A stretch of DNA of 38,449 nucleotides from a virus: positions 1 through 38,449 of the IMG/VR virus record IMGVR_UViG_3300042935_000423; one strand, 5' to 3'. Under the pieces are notes generated by a model. The model had not been told where the DNA came from. It searched no databases and saw only the letters and a list, made by a program, of their open reading frames with translations. Positions 33,026 through 38,449 of the stretch are shown in pieces; position 1 is the first letter of the stretch; every line of letters starts with the position of its first letter. The translations under genes and the position numbers were made by a program.

Positions 33026-33195
33026 CTGACAGGACTGGATTCGAACCAATATGCAGAGATTCAATAGTTAACAAAGTTGCTCGCGAGCTTGTGGTCTACC
33101 CATATCAACTATCTATTTCTTTATCTGCGTCCTCGGGACCGGAGGATGTGTATGCCGGGGTCATAACTGAGACAACCCAATTTCACCACCTGTCA
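33026..33195 (-). tRNA. Aberrant tRNA-like RNA, 170 nt, anticodon unassigned
   Basis: A perfect 7-bp acceptor stem (TGACAGG with CCTGTCA), discriminator G, and a T arm with the canonical loop TTCGAAT on a 5-bp stem (ATTGG/CCAGT). The 5' half opens TGGTGAAATTGG, as in tRNA-Leu D arms, but the matching GTAGACCAC comes about 75 bases later, so the D region is greatly enlarged. Extra hairpins: a 7-bp stem with loop CTCAGTT, TCCTC-CGGTCCC-GAGGA, and GCAGA/TCTGC. CCA not encoded. Either an intron-like insertion or a tRNA mimic; decoding identity cannot be read. Confidence 0.6.
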
Positions 33196-33200
33196 TTATA

Positions 33201-33449
33201 TTAATAGATTCCGTCTTCGTCGTCTATTTTAAAATCCAATTTATTCTGATCGATTCTGGCTTGTTCAGCTTCTTTGTACCATCTAATCCAAGTTATAGAT
33301 ACATCAACAGGAGCCAATACCCAAGCCATTACTACAACCATAATAGCGTCTAACTCAGGAGAATTATATTCAACTCCTGATCTTTTGTATCTTTTGTTTA
33401 GTTGATAGAAACAATAGATAACACAAATAATGTAATAAATCAATAACAT
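33201..33449 (-). CDS. Membrane protein, 82 aa
   Basis: Start at MLLIYYIICVIYCFY (ATG 33447-33449); a frame from 33479 would run into tRNA-Gln. One N-terminal membrane helix (residues 1-16), a basic loop, then a second hydrophobic helix (AIMVVVMAWVLAPV, about residues 35-48) and a charged tail. Lies between a tRNA-like RNA and tRNA-Gln, an island of coding in the RNA cluster. Function unknown. Confidence 0.65.
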   Translation of the reverse strand: MLLIYYIICVIYCFYQLNKRYKRSGVEYNSPELDAIMVVVMAWVLAPVDVSITWIRWYKEAEQARIDQNKLDFKIDDEDGIY

Positions 33450-33472
33450 ATTTTTAATTTTTATTTTTAAAG

Positions 33473-33543
33473 TTCCCACTCATGGATTCGAACCACAACA
33501 AACTGCACCAAAAACAGTTGTACTACCGTTATACTAAATGGGA
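33473..33543 (-). tRNA. tRNA-Gln (anticodon TTG)
   Basis: 71 nt. Acceptor stem TCCCATT/AGTGGGA with discriminator A, D stem GTAT/GTAC, anticodon stem ACTGT/GCAGT with loop TTTTGGT giving anticodon TTG, and T loop TTCGAAT on TGTGG/CCATG. U1-A72 is typical of glutamine tRNAs. CCA is not encoded. Reads CAA codons, common in an A/T-rich genome. Confidence 0.9.
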
Positions 33544-33553
33544 CTAAAGCCGC

Positions 33554-33763
33554 CTATATTTTTATGTACACATCGCTATTGACCGGTAATGCCAATGAGT
33601 TGTTGTGATACAGTATTTTTCCATCTTTAGAAAATCCAGTGATACTAATTACCTCGTCCTTATCAACATTAGCCAGCATTTTATTGCCCAACTTATCTGA
33701 TACGATTAGTAGCTTATCTCCTATTTTTAATTCTATTCCAAATTTATTTGTTACCTTTTTCAT
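33554..33763 (-). CDS. Small beta-rich protein, 69 aa
   Basis: FGIELKIGDKLLIVSDKLGNK and VISITGFSKDGKILYHNNS suggest a small SH3- or KOW-like barrel (GDKLLIV...). Overlaps the upstream gene by 20 bases. Basic, soluble, function unknown. It is encoded just downstream of tRNA-Ser in the RNA cluster. Confidence 0.65.
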   Translation of the reverse strand: MKKVTNKFGIELKIGDKLLIVSDKLGNKMLANVDKDEVISITGFSKDGKILYHNNSLALPVNSDVYIKI

Positions 33764-33959
33764 TATGTTTTGTTAGATCTAAAGTAGCGTTGTGATGCAT
33801 TCTTATTTGATCGCTTCTGTAATGTCTAATGTGACCTCCATCGCATAGTACAATACACCATATATCGTTCTCAAAAGTGCCTCCATTGGAAACGTACACT
33901 GCATAACCTTCTTTGTTGCCTTCTACAATAACTGGAATAGGCGTTTTAAATTCTAACAT
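33744..33959 (-). CDS. Small hypothetical protein, 71 aa
   Basis: Start at MLEFKTPIPVIVEGNKEGYAVY (ATG 33957-33959, or one codon earlier). An apparent extension to 34052 reads through tRNA-Ser and is rejected. Beta-rich with several His, Cys and Asp (CIVLCDGGHIRHYRSDQIRMHH). Predicted soluble. Overlaps the next gene by 20 bases. Function unknown. Confidence 0.65.
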   Translation of the reverse strand: MLEFKTPIPVIVEGNKEGYAVYVSNGGTFENDIWCIVLCDGGHIRHYRSDQIRMHHNATLDLTKHNEKGNK

Positions 33960-33971
33960 CATATAAATTTG

Positions 33972-34058
33972 CGGAGAGACAGGGATTCGAACCCCAGATA
34001 CCGTTTCCAGTATGCCAGTTTTCAAGACTGGTGCATTCAACCGCTCTGCCATCTCTCC
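33972..34058 (-). tRNA. tRNA-Ser (anticodon TGA)
   Basis: 87 nt, class II. Acceptor GGAGAGA/TCTCTCC with discriminator G, anticodon arm CCAGT-CTTGAAA-ACTGG (anticodon TGA), a long variable arm (CATACTGGAAACGGTATC), and T loop TTCGAAT on a 5-bp stem. All serine identity features are present. Reads UCA and related codons. Confidence 0.93.
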
Positions 34059-34127
34059 AGTAGTTTAAAAATGTTTTAATATTAGTACTATGAATACTAA
34101 TTTATGACTTTTTTTAAACCAATACGG

Positions 34128-34243
34128 TGCCGGTGGAAGGGATTTTCACCCTCACGGAGTCCTTTTCGGTCACTCCACCATTCTAGAATAGGTACGTCTC
34201 AATGTTACTCGTCAGTTTACACTGTTTATTCCGCCACACCGGC
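34128..34243 (-). tRNA. Leu-like class II tRNA with expanded D loop; possible CUA anticodon
   Basis: Acceptor stem GCCGGTG/CACCGGC (7 bp, discriminator A). TGGCGGAAT at the D-arm start and GAGACGTACC at its end are tRNA-Leu-like, but about 26 extra bases lie between, including CAGT-GTAA-ACTG. A class II variable arm GGAGT/ACTCC is clear. The T arm is GAGGG-TGAAAAT-CCCTT, with TTC of the loop replaced by TGA. The anticodon arm is weak: ACC...GGT closes TTCTAGA, which would put CTA (amber) at 34-36, but two inner pairs are mismatched. Could be a suppressor, a decayed tRNA or a mimic. Confidence 0.6.
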
Positions 34244-34248
34244 ATGTG

Positions 34249-34323
34249 AGCCTCGTGTAAGATTCGAACTTACGACCCTCTGATTACAAGTCAGATGCTC
34301 TGGCCAAACTGAGCTAACAAGGC
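34249..34323 (-). tRNA. tRNA-Thr (anticodon TGT)
   Basis: 75 nt. Acceptor GCCTTGT/ACGAGGC (one G-U), D arm TAGCTCAGTTTGGCCAGAGC, anticodon arm TCTGA-CTTGTAA-TCAGA with anticodon TGT, and T loop TTCGAAT. Standard in every arm. It follows the aberrant Leu-like RNA by only five bases. Confidence 0.93.
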
Positions 34324-34636
34324 ATTTAGTAAAGAATCTGACTCGTGAAACACCAGATTGTACTTAATTTTGTTTTCTCACATTTTAAGTGGTCACCTAT
34401 GGATGTAGTCTCTACTAAAAAAATTTAGGAAAGCAGAAGATGGGTGCGTGGACATCTGCTTTTACGATTGGCATTACTTTGGCTTTCGCCCCCTCAACCA
34501 TATATCAGCCCTTTCTACAGTTAAAAGATATAAGTTTTCCCAATCAACCTTAATATTGAAACAAACTATCCACAATTTTTCTAAGTCGCCATCCAAGTCA
34601 TGCTCTGGTTAAACCAGCGGCAGATAGTTATGTTTG
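34324..34636 (-). ncRNA. Structured gene-free spacer between tRNA-Glu and tRNA-Thr
   Basis: No ORF is supported, but several paired segments are visible. There is a 7-bp inverted pair TTTAGTA/TACTAAA (34325-34331 with 34413-34419), a hairpin AAAGCAGA/TCTGCTTT (34430-34437 with 34455-34462), and a perfect GGC-GAAA-GCC tetraloop (34481-34490). A tRNA-sized 66-nt unit is closed by AACTATC/GATAGTT (34564-34570 with 34623-34629). The AAAGCAGA hairpin is followed on the minus strand by T7 a few bases later and may terminate. It may be one structured RNA or spacer pieces processed from the tRNA precursor. Confidence 0.4.
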
Positions 34637-34708
34637 TACTCTGTACGGGATTCGAACCCGTATTACGCCCGTGAAAGGGGAGTGAACTAACCCTTATTCG
34701 AACAGAGC
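34637..34708 (-). tRNA. tRNA-Glu (anticodon TTC)
   Basis: 72 nt. Acceptor GCTCTGT/ACAGAGT (G1-U72 wobble), anticodon arm CTCCC-CTTTCAC-GGGCG (anticodon TTC, one mismatch at 28-42), T loop TTCGAAT on TACGGG/CCCGTA. The CTTTCAC loop is exactly that of bacterial tRNA-Glu. Directly downstream of the terminator. Confidence 0.9.
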
Positions 34709-34711
34709 AAT

Positions 34712-34751
34712 AAAAAAGGCTCTAACTGAAGTTTAAAACAATTAGAGCCTT
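34712..34751 (-). terminator. Rho-independent terminator
   Basis: Minus-strand stem GGCTCTAA/TTAGAGCC (8 bp, extended by A-T pairs), loop of 16 bases, followed by TTTTTT at 34712-34717. It lies at the 3' edge of the 0.93-kb structured RNA region and four bases upstream of tRNA-Glu, so it should end that transcript. Confidence 0.85.
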
Positions 34752-35680
34752 TGATAAGTTTTGTTAAAGCTTGAGACTACAGCTTCGACATGCAAAATCT
34801 TTAAGAGGATTATTTTGTTTCCCTCTCTGTCCAGTTCCTTTTGAGATCTATCTTTGCAATGCCAATTGATTAGGTCAATTACACCTTGAGCTACTTTAAT
34901 TTAGTGGGATACTCTCTTTTTACTCCAACCGTTCAACTCTGCCGAGCTGATACATCCTTGCGAGATTACGACCTTTTAGAAAGAATACTCTCAGACTTGC
35001 GATCTTTGAGTGCAACGAACCTCTCGTTACTGTGTAGGCATCTTTCTCCCGTAGCTGGCAAGCGCTTAAGCTTATGATTATATTAATTTTGATAAATTGA
35101 AATCAAAGTTTTGACTTGTGGATCGTAAAGGTAGCGGCTTGCCACTGAACCTGCTCAGCTTTTGGCCAAGTAGATATTCAACTACCTTTTGAGATATCCC
35201 TATCTCGGTTATTTTAGACAACTTCGTCAAAGAGTCTTGGTAGACTTCTTCGAAGGAAAGTAGCAGCACCATCTGTTCTCTTTCTTACCTTAAGGTTTTT
35301 AGCCATTCGGTTTTAAATCGCCATTCAATACTAGTGTGCGCAATAGTGTAATTGGATAAACTACATTTCTTGCATAATCACTCTCAGATTATTCTTATTG
35401 CTCTTCCAAGCTCAATCAGACAACCCACATTGCCTGATCACCAAACCATTTCGCTACGGAGTTACCCTCACTACTACAGGTCCAATGATATTCTGATTGC
35501 ATACTCGAGCTTATTGCTAAGCCGCAAATAGGTTCAGTCAAACCTACTCACTTTATACTTGTTTCCAAGTTTATTTAACGACTATATGCCGCCGACGTTA
35601 TTTAGGATTTCTCCACGGATAACAATATTTTCAAAGAGCTATGTTTCAATGTTATAAAGCTAATATATAACATCTTTTCG
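34752..35680 (-). ncRNA. Large structured non-coding RNA candidate (about 0.93 kb)
   Basis: No convincing coding frame over 0.93 kb in a genome otherwise packed with genes. The minus strand has many perfect short hairpins, several with GNRA loops: ACTTG-GAAA-CAAGT (35557-35570), GCTTA-GCAA-TAAGC (35509-35522), AGATA-GGGA-TATCT (35192-35205) and GCTT-GGAA-GAGC (35400-35411), plus GTAGGTT/AACCTAT (35528-35547). The 5' edge has an 8-bp hairpin, ATGTTATA/TATAACAT. A rho-independent terminator ends it and tmRNA and tRNAs flank it. Size and setting resemble the ornate phage RNAs GOLLD and ROOL; identity is not established. Confidence 0.6.
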
Positions 35681-35685
35681 TTTTT

Positions 35686-35712
35686 AAAAAATTTATCTTT
35701 TTGGTTGATAAA
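35686..35712 (-). terminator. Weak terminator-like hairpin downstream of tmRNA
   Basis: Minus-strand TTTATC-AACCAAAAA-GATAAA followed by TTTTTT at 35686-35691. The stem is A/T-rich, so strength is doubtful. It is placed to separate the tmRNA from the large RNA. Confidence 0.4.
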
Positions 35713-35723
35713 CTTTTTTTATT

Positions 35724-36094
35724 TGGTGGAGATGACGGCATCGAAGCCGTGTCTTCACAATGAACAATAATACCAACGTCTCACACGCTTAGATCTGTTT
35801 TTATCCTGATCAGTAAAAGGGTCGTATGGTTTTTTGGTCCTTACGATATCCACCACTTAATTTTAATCTAAACTAAGAAAATCTGGTTTGTAACTTCTGT
35901 TCCTAGGATGTTACACCCGATGCTAATTAAGCCGCTAATGCGTACTCGTTCGCGCCAACGAATTCCATTAAGGAATCGAAGGTCATTGTTGACATTTCGT
36001 CAGTTGTTGTTTTGTACGTAGTTTAAAGAGATACAGTACTTATCTCTGCGTGTGGTATTACCTCCAAATTGCGAATCAATTCCAAAGCATCCCC
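35724..36094 (-). ncRNA. ssrA: tmRNA (SsrA RNA)
   Basis: 371 nt. The 5' GGGGATG pairs with the 3' CATCTCC, keeping the G3-U70 wobble that tmRNA uses for alanine charging, followed by encoded ACCA. The T arm is ACGGC-TTCGAT-GCCGT. The long helix AATACC/GGTATT plus ACACG/CGTGT joins the two halves. Pseudoknot 1 is AGAGATA/TATCTCT with its loop GTAC pairing to a downstream GTAC. The tag frame ends ...GANEYALAA-TAA (stop at 35927-35929), like Bacteroidota tags. Fifteen sense codons in the same frame precede GANEYALAA, so the tag may be longer. It frees stalled ribosomes in trans-translation. Confidence 0.93.
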
Positions 36095-36111
36095 ATGTGA
36101 ATATATAAATA

Positions 36112-36288
36112 TTATATTTTTTCGATCTTTTCTATCAGAGCATCTACTGTCTTCGCAGTTTCAACTCCATCGCTATTTGTCCAATTATTACTTCCTGCAA
36201 AAAACGCAGTATAGAAATTTCTTGGAATTCCGTACCAAGTTTTGTTGTGTGGATTGTACCACAGAACGTAAGAGTATAAATTTTCCAT
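36112..36288 (-). CDS. Small aromatic-rich protein, 58 aa
   Basis: An ATG at 36286-36288 opens MENLYSYVLWYNPHNKTWYG, and the frame runs 58 residues to TAA. Rich in Tyr, Trp and Asn, with a helical Lys/Glu end (VDALIEKIEKI). It begins two bases after the TAG of the upstream gene. No family recognised; aromatic and Asn content suggests a small folded phage protein. Confidence 0.65.
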   Translation of the reverse strand: MENLYSYVLWYNPHNKTWYGIPRNFYTAFFAGSNNWTNSDGVETAKTVDALIEKIEKI

Positions 36289-36290
36289 AA

Positions 36291-36545
36291 CTAGGCTTCT
36301 TGTGTTGTGTATAATTCTTCTGGATAATATGGATCTTCTTCTAATTCAAATTCGAATAGACTATCCACTTCTATATCTGTGTCTACGAATCTAGTCTTGT
36401 CAAAACAATTGTAAGGTTCGGGAGCGTCCAATTCCCAGAAAATGTAATTTCCTTTTGGTGTGGTTCCCAACACTGTGTAAAATGCGTCCTCTACTAAAAT
36501 ATTAGTATCGTCGGCTTTAATGCATTTAACTTTTCTATAACTCAT
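36291..36545 (-). CDS. Small acidic protein, 84 aa
   Basis: MSYRKVKCIKADDTNILVEDAFY is a beta-rich start, followed by a long acidic tail (SLFEFELEEDPYYPEELY). Soluble, no recognised domain; a DNA-mimic-like acidic character is notable but not diagnostic. Ends with TAG. Confidence 0.7.
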   Translation of the reverse strand: MSYRKVKCIKADDTNILVEDAFYTVLGTTPKGNYIFWELDAPEPYNCFDKTRFVDTDIEVDSLFEFELEEDPYYPEELYTTQEA

Positions 36546-36627
36546 AACTTATAATTTTAAAATAAAAAGACGTTTCCACGGTAGTCTGCCCAGGCGTAGT
36601 GACCCCTGACCCCCACTGTTAAGTTGA

Positions 36628-36789
36628 TTATTTAACAGTTGTTGTGTCTACAGCTACTGTATCTGTTGTTGCAGTAGTTGTGTCTACAGTCGCTACAGTG
36701 CTATCAGTTGTTACTGTTGCTTCGCTGTTTCCTGTTCCGCAAGCAGCCAATACTAATGCTGAAGCGAAAACAATCATGATTTTTTTCAT
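36628..36789 (-). CDS. Small Thr-rich lipoprotein, 53 aa
   Basis: MKKIMIVFASALVLAACG: a signal peptide with lipobox L14-A-A-C17. The mature part is a 36-residue Thr/Val/Asp-rich tail with several D-(S/T)-(T/V) triplets. Bacteroidota lipoproteins of this form are common, and D-S/T-hydrophobic/Thr is the known Bacteroidota O-glycosylation site motif. A frame from ATG 36795 would add two residues. Acts at the membrane after lipidation. Confidence 0.8.
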   Translation of the reverse strand: MKKIMIVFASALVLAACGTGNSEATVTTDSTVATVDTTTATTDTVAVDTTTVK

Positions 36790-36795
36790 GGTCAT

Positions 36796-36906
36796 TTTTT
36801 GTTTTAGTGAATAAATAGATATGCAATATACGAAACCCTTTTGATATAAAAAAATATTTTATGCTGTTTTTTCGGATATTCTTTTTTATAATATATAACT
36901 CGTTGG
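36796..36906. other. Gene-free leader of the lipoprotein gene
   Basis: About 110 A/T-rich bases between the secreted-protein stop and the lipoprotein start. Minus-strand TATATTGC about 35 bases before the ATG resembles the Bacteroidota -7 element TAnnTTTG with one mismatch; I see no clear -33. It also holds motif copy 6 and the shared GGATATTCTTTTTTA tract. Confidence 0.4.
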
Positions 36907-36908
36907 TT
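36894..36908 (-). repeat. 15-bp intergenic motif, copy 6 (diverged)
   Basis: Minus-strand AACCAACGAGTTATA, 12 of 15 identical to copy 2. The adjacent tract GGATATTCTTTTTTA is shared with the copy-2 region at 795-809, extending the repeat to about 36 bp. Confidence 0.6.
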
Positions 36909-38307
36909 ATAAATTCAATCTGCTACCAATCATGAAAGATCTTATTGGTATGCTTCCGTCTGCGCTGCTCAACATCACTTTAAAGTTAACGTTCACCTTA
37001 AACTTCCTAGTGATTTTAAAGTCGGTAGCAAAGCCAGTTAAGAACGTTAAGTCTCTGCTTCTTGTTTGAGCTCCGTCTTTTAAAGAGATTCCCCATGGAG
37101 CAGCTATCATAAATAGATCAGGCGTTACAGTCTTTCTGCCTACAGTTATGGGATACATGGCGAAGCTGATTATTGAAGGGGATAGACTAATCGATCCTCC
37201 TTGAATGAACGCAGTGTTAGCGCTTATATTATAGCCGGTGATTAGCTTGTCTATTGGTTGAATATACGTGTACGCTGGAAATATCATGTGATTACTGAAG
37301 TCGGTAAAATACGTCATACCGAAGTTGTGCATCGCTTCTAATTGACCTCTACCATTCATTTGACTCTTTGTGTAACTTCCACCTACTGCTATCTTACTCA
37401 AGTCCAAGAATATGCTTGCGTTTGCACCGAAGTTGGAAAGTCCTGTCATTGAAGACTTAGAAACTCCCATATTCATTGTTGGTACTAGCTTTCTATTAGG
37501 CGCTTGCTCTGCTACGCTTAAATCTGCAGAGAATATCATTGGATTTACAGCAGCCGCTTTTTTCTTTTCTTCCTTCTTTTTGTCTTCTTTCTTCTTCTCT
37601 TCTTTTTTCTCTTCTGATTTGCTCTCTTCTTTCTTTTCTTCGGACTTAGTCTCTTCTTTTTTCTCTTCCGACTTCGATTCAGATTTGCTCTCTTCAGACT
37701 TGCTCTCTGATTTTGTTTCCGACTTAGTTTCTGATTTTGTTTCTGTACTTGAGCTTTTGCTCTCTGAGCTTGAGCTTGATGACGACGATGAGCCAGAAGA
37801 CGACGACGATTGGGAGGACGAAGAGGAGGAAGACGAAGTTGGTGGCGGTGCTGAGGATGCCGCCGAAGTCGATGCGGTGGAAGCGCTTGATGACGCTGCA
37901 CTTGATGCACTCGAACTTGCAGCGGATGATGCAGCCGAACTTGCAGCACTTGAAGCTGCTGAGCTTGCTGCGGAAGATGCTGCGGATGCTGCGGCTTGAG
38001 TTGCTGCGTTTGCTGCTGTGGTTGCTATTATTGCTGTTGCTTGTTGTGATACTGGACATGGCGTTGCGAATATGGATTTAATCCAAGCATCTACTGTGCC
38101 TGATGCAAAGTCTGCGTAAGTAAATAATCGAGATTTTCCCCTAACTATGACTAAAACGCCCGGGGAATTTGAAGCTATGGGAGATACGAATGTGTAAACC
38201 TTGCTATCGCATGGATCTATGTAAGTGTTAACAATATTTTGCCCTTTAGCATTCAGAGCTAATAAGGACGAAACTGATATTGCAAACGTTACTATCCATT
38301 TTTTCAT
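36907..38307 (-). CDS. Secreted low-complexity protein with beta-rich C-terminus
   Basis: A 466-residue protein. Signal peptide at residues 1-22 (MKKWIVTFAISVSSLLALNAKG); a small domain to about 90 with two Cys (PCDSKVY, TPCPV). Then an Ala/Ser repeat (AASS units, about 95-165), a Ser/Glu/Lys tract (about 165-255), and a 210-residue beta-rich end that looks like an outer-membrane-barrel-type domain. It may be a surface or periplasmic phage-encoded protein; the low-complexity tract could be a flexible linker or glycan acceptor. Overlaps the next upstream gene by one base (TAATG). Confidence 0.75.
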   Translation of the reverse strand: MKKWIVTFAISVSSLLALNAKGQNIVNTYIDPCDSKVYTFVSPIASNSPGVLVIVRGKSRLFTYADFASGTVDAWIKSIFATPCPVSQQATAIIATTAANAATQAAASAASSAASSAASSAASSAASSAASSSASSAASSSASTASTSAASSAPPPTSSSSSSSSQSSSSSGSSSSSSSSSESKSSSTETKSETKSETKSESKSEESKSESKSEEKKEETKSEEKKEESKSEEKKEEKKKEDKKKEEKKKAAAVNPMIFSADLSVAEQAPNRKLVPTMNMGVSKSSMTGLSNFGANASIFLDLSKIAVGGSYTKSQMNGRGQLEAMHNFGMTYFTDFSNHMIFPAYTYIQPIDKLITGYNISANTAFIQGGSISLSPSIISFAMYPITVGRKTVTPDLFMIAAPWGISLKDGAQTRSRDLTFLTGFATDFKITRKFKVNVNFKVMLSSADGSIPIRSFMIGSRLNL

Positions 38308-38449
38308 TAATTGTTAGTTAGTCCTATTCCAACTTGTGTGTAACCTCTTATAGGATCTGTATCTAATTTTAGAGTGAACAGTTTGAAGTCTCTTGTTACT
38401 CCTATTTTAAATGTCGTAAAATTGCTATTTGATTTTGGAAAAGATATGC
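38307..38449 (-). CDS. Partial barrel-like protein, C-terminal end only
   Basis: The open frame enters from the right edge and ends ...VTRDFKLFTLKLDTDPIRGYTQVGIGLTNN-TAA at 38307-38309. Alternating strands and a final aromatic/Asn-rich turn fit the end of an outer-membrane-type beta barrel. It probably forms a pair with the secreted protein downstream. Confidence 0.65.
   Translation of the reverse strand, partial: ISFPKSNSNFTTFKIGVTRDFKLFTLKLDTDPIRGYTQVGIGLTNN

Noticed and set aside
33960-34052. N-terminal extension of the 33744 gene (MAERLNAPVLKTG...)
   Set aside because: These codons are the body of tRNA-Ser; the natural start is the ATG at 33957-33959 or 33960-33962.
35078-35272. A 64-residue minus-strand ORF inside the large RNA region (MVLLLSFEEVYQDS...)
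   Set aside because: No typical start context, it overlaps hairpin stems with GNRA loops, and it has no recognised motif. The surrounding sequence has no other coding signs, so it is probably a chance frame.
34752-35680. Group II or group I intron, RNase P RNA or rRNA fragment as identity for the large RNA
   Set aside because: I find no domain V-like hairpin, no P7/P3 core, no RNase P conserved regions and no rRNA motifs. This is by eye, so a covariance search could still change it.
37412-37999. A 195-residue plus-strand ORF opposite the secreted protein
   Set aside because: It is the reverse of the Ala/Ser and Ser/Glu/Lys repeat tracts; its composition (long runs of Asp, Glu, Ala, Leu, Ser) is what the repeats would give on the opposite strand.
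1-38449. Genome-wide recoding of TAG
   Set aside because: Open frames end normally at TAA, TGA and a few TAGs, with no gene needing TAG as sense. Only the two GT genes at 14186-15766 show a suggestive in-frame TAG.
1-38449. Plus-strand genes in general
   Set aside because: All plus-strand frames over 60 codons overlap supported minus-strand genes or structured RNA and show shadow-type composition.

Overview
The window looks like an internal segment of a large AT-rich bacteriophage genome. Every supported gene is on the minus strand. Genes are packed with ATGA or TAATG overlaps, many are small and unrecognised, and there is an RNA-repair set, a tRNA cluster and a tmRNA. No capsid, tail, terminase or polymerase gene is recognisable, so 'phage' is an inference from organisation. 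A Bacteroidota host is suggested by starts preceded by A/T-rich leaders rather than Shine-Dalgarno sites, a small lipoprotein with an L-A-A-C lipobox, and a tmRNA tag ending G-x-N-x-YALAA.

Layout in coordinate order (transcription runs right to left). 1-10992: short early/accessory-type genes, including three HExxH zincin-like proteins, a one-helix membrane protein that could be a holin, an RNA ligase + polynucleotide kinase + metallophosphoesterase cassette, and a degenerate HNH-like protein. 11016-30455: a 19-kb nucleotide-sugar and glycosyltransferase block. It has a GDP-L-fucose route (gmd plus two GDP-fucose-synthase paralogues), an RfbH/ColD-type 3-dehydratase with His in place of the PLP lysine, a C-methyltransferase, two further SDR epimerases, at least ten glycosyltransferase-like proteins (GT2, GT4, GT11, GT17, DUF5672 and DUF3431 types) and a small methyltransferase. 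30463-32988: a ribbon-helix-helix protein, a Cas4/RecB-like Fe-S nuclease, a MazG-like helical protein, zinc-ribbon proteins and a membrane protein. 33026-36094: an RNA island with tRNA-Gln, -Ser, -Thr and -Glu, two aberrant tRNA-like RNAs with oversized D-arm regions, a structured 0.3-kb spacer, a rho-independent terminator, about 0.93 kb of hairpin-rich non-coding sequence and a tmRNA. 36112-38449: two small genes, a lipoprotein, a secreted low-complexity protein and the end of another barrel-like gene.

How it may work together: the sugar block could make activated fucose or a fucose-like 6-deoxy or branched sugar and attach it to a virion, host-surface or secreted acceptor. The RNA-repair genes, tRNAs and tmRNA could keep translation going when host tRNAs are cleaved or ribosomes stall. 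A 15-bp motif occurs six times, always in the few gene-free gaps, and may be a phage-specific promoter, operator or replication signal. The strongest candidates for something undescribed are the 0.93-kb RNA beside the tmRNA, the tmRNA with a possibly extended tag, the D-arm-expanded tRNA-like RNAs and the repeated intergenic motif.
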